7,181 nt of DNA from Frankiales bacterium (GTDB lineage: Bacteria > Actinomycetota > Actinomycetes > Mycobacteriales > SCTD01), in the NCBI GenBank assembly GCA_025965755.1, contig JAOPWI010000293.1, forward strand, positions 1 through 7,181. The letters are read 5' to 3'. Position 1 is the first letter of the stretch, and the number at the start of each line of letters is the position of its first letter. Below, piece by piece: positions 5,105 through 7,181 of the stretch. Under the pieces are notes generated by a model. The model ran no database searches. It was not told the DNA's origin and worked only from the letters and a program-made list of their open reading frames with translations. The position numbers and the translations under genes were made by a program.

Positions 5105-6205
5105 GTGAAGGTTCAGCGCTACGGCCGCCTTGCGGCCCTGATCGCCGCCAGCTCCCTCGCCCTCACCGCGTGCGGCTCCTCCGACGCCGACCAGCCCTCG
5201 GCCGCGGGCGGCGACACCCCGTCCCTGCGCGGCACCCTGAACGGCGGCGGCTCCAGCGCCCAGGAGTCGGCCATGGAGGCCTGGCGCGCCGGCTTCGCCG
5301 AGGCCCACCCCGACGTGACCGTCAACTACGACCCGGTCGGCTCCAGCGGCGGGCGCGAGCAGTTCCTGTCCGGCGGCCTGGCCTTTGCCGGCAGCGACGG
5401 TGCGCTCAAGGACGCCGAGATCGCTGCCGGCAAGACCCGCTGCCCCGGCGGGGACGCGATCGAGTTCCCGCTCTACATCAGCCCGGTCGCCGTCCTCTAC
5501 AACCTCGAGGGCGTCGAGGAGCTCAACCTGTCGGCCCCCGTCATCGCGGACATCTTCACGCAGAAGATCAAGAAGTGGAACGACCCGGCTCTCGCCGCCC
5601 TCAACGAGGGCGTGACGCTGCCGGACCTGGCCATCACCCCGGTCAACCGTGGCGACGGCTCGGGCACCACGGAGAACTTCACCGACTACCTGGCCGAGGC
5701 GGCCGGGGCGAAGTGGCCCTACGAGGCCGACAGCGACTTCCCGGTCAGCGGCGGCGAGGCGGCCAACGGCACCTCCGGCGTGGTGGCCGCGGTCAAGGGT
5801 GGCAACGGCACGATCGGCTACGCCGACGCCAGCCGGGCCGAGGGCCTGGGCGTCGCCAGGATCGGTGTCGGCGACGAGTTCGTCGCCCCGACGCCGGAGG
5901 GGGCGTCCAAGCTGGTCGAGTCGGCCGAGCGGGTCTCCGGCCGGGCGGCCGGCGACATCACGGTGACGCTGCCGCGCACGACGACCGACCCGACGACCTA
6001 CCCGATCAGCCTGGTCGCCTACTCGATCGTGTGCACCTCGTACCAGGACGCCGCCCAGGGCCAGCTGGTGAAGGCCTTCTTCAGCTACGTGGCCAGCGAG
6101 CAGGGGCAGGCCGCGGCCGCCGAGAACGCCGGCTCCGCGCCGATCTCGGACGCGCTGCGCGCCGACGTGCTGACCGCCGTCGAGGCCATCAAGGCAGGCG
6201 CCTGA
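5105..6205 (+). CDS. pstS: Phosphate-binding lipoprotein PstS
   Basis: A 366-residue lipoprotein that captures phosphate outside the membrane and hands it to PstC/PstA. The N terminus is a textbook lipoprotein signal: Arg/Lys-containing start, hydrophobic core (9-20) and lipobox LTAC with the lipidated Cys23. A Gly/Ser/Asp-rich linker follows to about 43. The PstS fold shows its phosphate-binding loops: GGGSSAQ (47-53), GSSGGREQF (79-87), SD (97-98), RGDGSGTTENF (182-192) and NGTSGV (221-226). C113 and C310 could form a disulfide. The GTG at 5105 is preferred because the signal peptide then starts correctly; reading from 4976 would add 43 residues and cross the PHO box and promoter. The Shine-Dalgarno sequence is weak (GAGAGCGAGA, 5086-5095). 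It heads pstS-pstC-pstA and diverges from pstB, with 260 bp of control DNA between. Confidence 0.96.
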   Translation: MKVQRYGRLAALIAASSLALTACGSSDADQPSAAGGDTPSLRGTLNGGGSSAQESAMEAWRAGFAEAHPDVTVNYDPVGSSGGREQFLSGGLAFAGSDGALKDAEIAAGKTRCPGGDAIEFPLYISPVAVLYNLEGVEELNLSAPVIADIFTQKIKKWNDPALAALNEGVTLPDLAITPVNRGDGSGTTENFTDYLAEAAGAKWPYEADSDFPVSGGEAANGTSGVVAAVKGGNGTIGYADASRAEGLGVARIGVGDEFVAPTPEGASKLVESAERVSGRAAGDITVTLPRTTTDPTTYPISLVAYSIVCTSYQDAAQGQLVKAFFSYVASEQGQAAAAENAGSAPISDALRADVLTAVEAIKAGA

Positions 6206-6208
6206 CCC

Positions 6209-7171
6209 GTGCCCACACCGACGATCACGACGACGACCACGACGACGACCATGACCACGACCGCGCAGCGCCGCGGCGACCGGGTCTTCTCCGGCCTGGC
6301 GACCGGCGCCGGCGTGCTCATCCTCGTCGTGCTCGCCGGGGTCGCGATCTTCCTCGTGACCGAGTCGCTGCCGGTGATCGGAGCTGAGTCCAGCGAGCTG
6401 CCGGGCGACCGGACGTTCCTGGCCTCGCTCGGCCCGCTGGTCTTCGGCACCCTGCTGGCGGCCACCATCGCGCTGGCCCTCGCGACGCCCCTGTCGCTGG
6501 CCATCGCGCTGTTCATCTCGCACTACGCCGACCGCCGCATCGCGCGCACGCTCGGCTACCTGGTCGACCTGCTCGCCGCCATTCCCAGCGTCGTCTACGG
6601 CCTCTGGGGCGTGAGCGTGCTGGCGCCGTTCCTGCAGCCGTCGTTCGTGTGGCTCGAGGAGCATCTGGGATTCATCCCGCTGTTCGCCGGGCCGGCGTCG
6701 TCCACCGGCCGGACCGTCCTGACCGCGGGCATCGTGCTCGCGGTGATGGTGCTGCCGATCATGACGGCCATCAACCGGGAGGTGTTCCTGCAGGTGCCCA
6801 CGCTGCATGAGGAGGCCGCCCTCGCCCTCGGCGCCACCCGCTGGGAGATGATCCGGATGTCGGTGTTCCCGTACGGCCGCTCCGGCATCGTCAGCGGCGC
6901 GATGCTCGGCCTCGGGCGCGCCCTCGGCGAGACGCTGGCCGTGCTGCTGGTGCTCTCCCAGACCGGCGCGGTGACCTTCAACCTCATCTCGCGGGACAAC
7001 CCGTCCACCATCGCCGCGAACATCGCGGCCGACTTCCCGGAGTCGACCGGCGTGGAGATCAACGCCCTGATCGCGACCGGCCTGGTGCTGTTCGTCATCA
7101 CCTTCGCCGTGAACTTCCTGGCCCGCGCGGTGCTCGCCCGCCGGGCCGGCTTCGACGGGGCAGCCGGATGA
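6209..7171 (+). CDS. pstC: Phosphate ABC transporter permease PstC
   Basis: A 320-residue membrane protein, one half of the PstCA channel for phosphate. Helices are visible near 32-53, 72-103, 113-142, 168-188, 225-250 and 284-311. The ABC permease coupling loop is clear at EEAALALGATRWEMIRMSVFPYG (200-223, EAA-type motif with the G about 8 residues on), followed by a GRALGETLAV segment (236-245) typical of PstC. AIPSVVYGLWG (124-134) is another family hallmark. It starts with GTG 3 bases after the pstS stop, so translation is probably coupled. An ATG at 6251 (codon 15) is an alternative start but has only ACG repeats before it. The N-terminal tail is a threonine-rich low-complexity tract (residues 3-18) encoded by a tandem repeat. 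Its stop overlaps the pstA start by ATGA. Confidence 0.95.
   Translation: MPTPTITTTTTTTTMTTTAQRRGDRVFSGLATGAGVLILVVLAGVAIFLVTESLPVIGAESSELPGDRTFLASLGPLVFGTLLAATIALALATPLSLAIALFISHYADRRIARTLGYLVDLLAAIPSVVYGLWGVSVLAPFLQPSFVWLEEHLGFIPLFAGPASSTGRTVLTAGIVLAVMVLPIMTAINREVFLQVPTLHEEAALALGATRWEMIRMSVFPYGRSGIVSGAMLGLGRALGETLAVLLVLSQTGAVTFNLISRDNPSTIAANIAADFPESTGVEINALIATGLVLFVITFAVNFLARAVLARRAGFDGAAG
6226..6249 (+). repeat. 12-bp tandem duplication in a Thr-codon microsatellite
   Basis: CACGACGACGAC occurs twice in perfect tandem (6226-6237 and 6238-6249), with further ACG/ACC triplets around it. In the pstC frame each copy encodes four threonines (ACG ACG ACG ACC), giving eight in a row at residues 7-14. 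Loss or gain of units would keep the reading frame. Confidence 0.85.
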
Positions 7172-7181
7172 GCGTGCTCGT
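7168..7181 (+). CDS. pstA: Start of pstA (phosphate permease), cut by the window edge
   Basis: An ATG at 7168 overlaps the pstC stop in the classic ATGA arrangement and opens a frame reading Met-Ser-Val-Leu before the window ends. Only four complete codons are visible, so the identity rests on position: pstA follows pstC in almost all pst operons, and the 4-base overlap indicates coupled translation of the partner permease. Confidence 0.6.

Noticed and set aside
6205..6270. His/Asp-rich repeat resembling a metal-binding peptide in another frame over the pstC start
   Set aside because: It is the out-of-frame reading of the ACG/ACC threonine repeat; the frame has no independent support and crosses the whole of pstS.
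5018..6808. 596-codon open frame on the minus strand across pstS and pstC
   Set aside because: Low-complexity Arg/Gly/Asp composition, no recognisable family, and it runs through two clear plus-strand genes and the pstS promoter.

Overview
This 7,181-base window is very GC-rich (most third codon positions are G or C) and uses GTG starts freely. Its promoters look like TAnnnT -10 boxes, and one of them appears to give a leaderless transcript. All of this fits an actinobacterium. The protein sequences and gene style suggest something near Geodermatophilaceae (Blastococcus/Geodermatophilus-like), but that family placement is an impression and not a result. I saw no rRNA, tRNA, CRISPR array, insertion sequence or phage gene.

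Layout, left to right. Positions 48-2291 (minus strand) hold a complete 12-helix MMPL/RND-family exporter. Its promoter at 2320-2348 is overlaid by a striking nested palindrome (2309-2335) that looks like the operator of a TetR-type repressor not encoded here. Positions 2444-4067 (plus strand) hold a two-gene unit: a DUF47/PhoU-like protein and a Pit-type inorganic phosphate transporter. The Pit gene ends exactly where the convergent pstB gene (4068-4844, minus strand) ends: the two TAG stops form the palindrome TAGCTA with no base between. A 260-bp divergent control region (4845-5104) follows. It contains 11-bp-periodic PHO-box-like repeats facing each way, a CRP-like dyad, a GC-rich hairpin and two promoters that share the 9-mer CTAGCGTCG. 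To the right runs pstS (5105-6205), then pstC (6209-7171), then the first bases of pstA (7168 to the window edge), all tightly packed on the plus strand.

How the genes work together. Five of the seven genes make up phosphate uptake. PstS (lipoprotein receptor), PstC/PstA (membrane channel) and PstB (ATPase) form the high-affinity ABC importer used when phosphate is scarce. Pit with its DUF47 partner is the low-affinity route. PHO-box-like repeats occur in front of pstB and pstS but I find none in front of DUF47-pit, which suggests opposite or independent control. The MMPL pump is functionally unrelated as far as can be seen.

The families are all well known and I do not see an undescribed enzyme system. 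The unusual parts are architectural: pstB detached and divergent from pstSCA, the zero-gap convergent junction between the two phosphate uptake systems, the compound operator of the MMPL gene, and a polythreonine microsatellite at the start of pstC.
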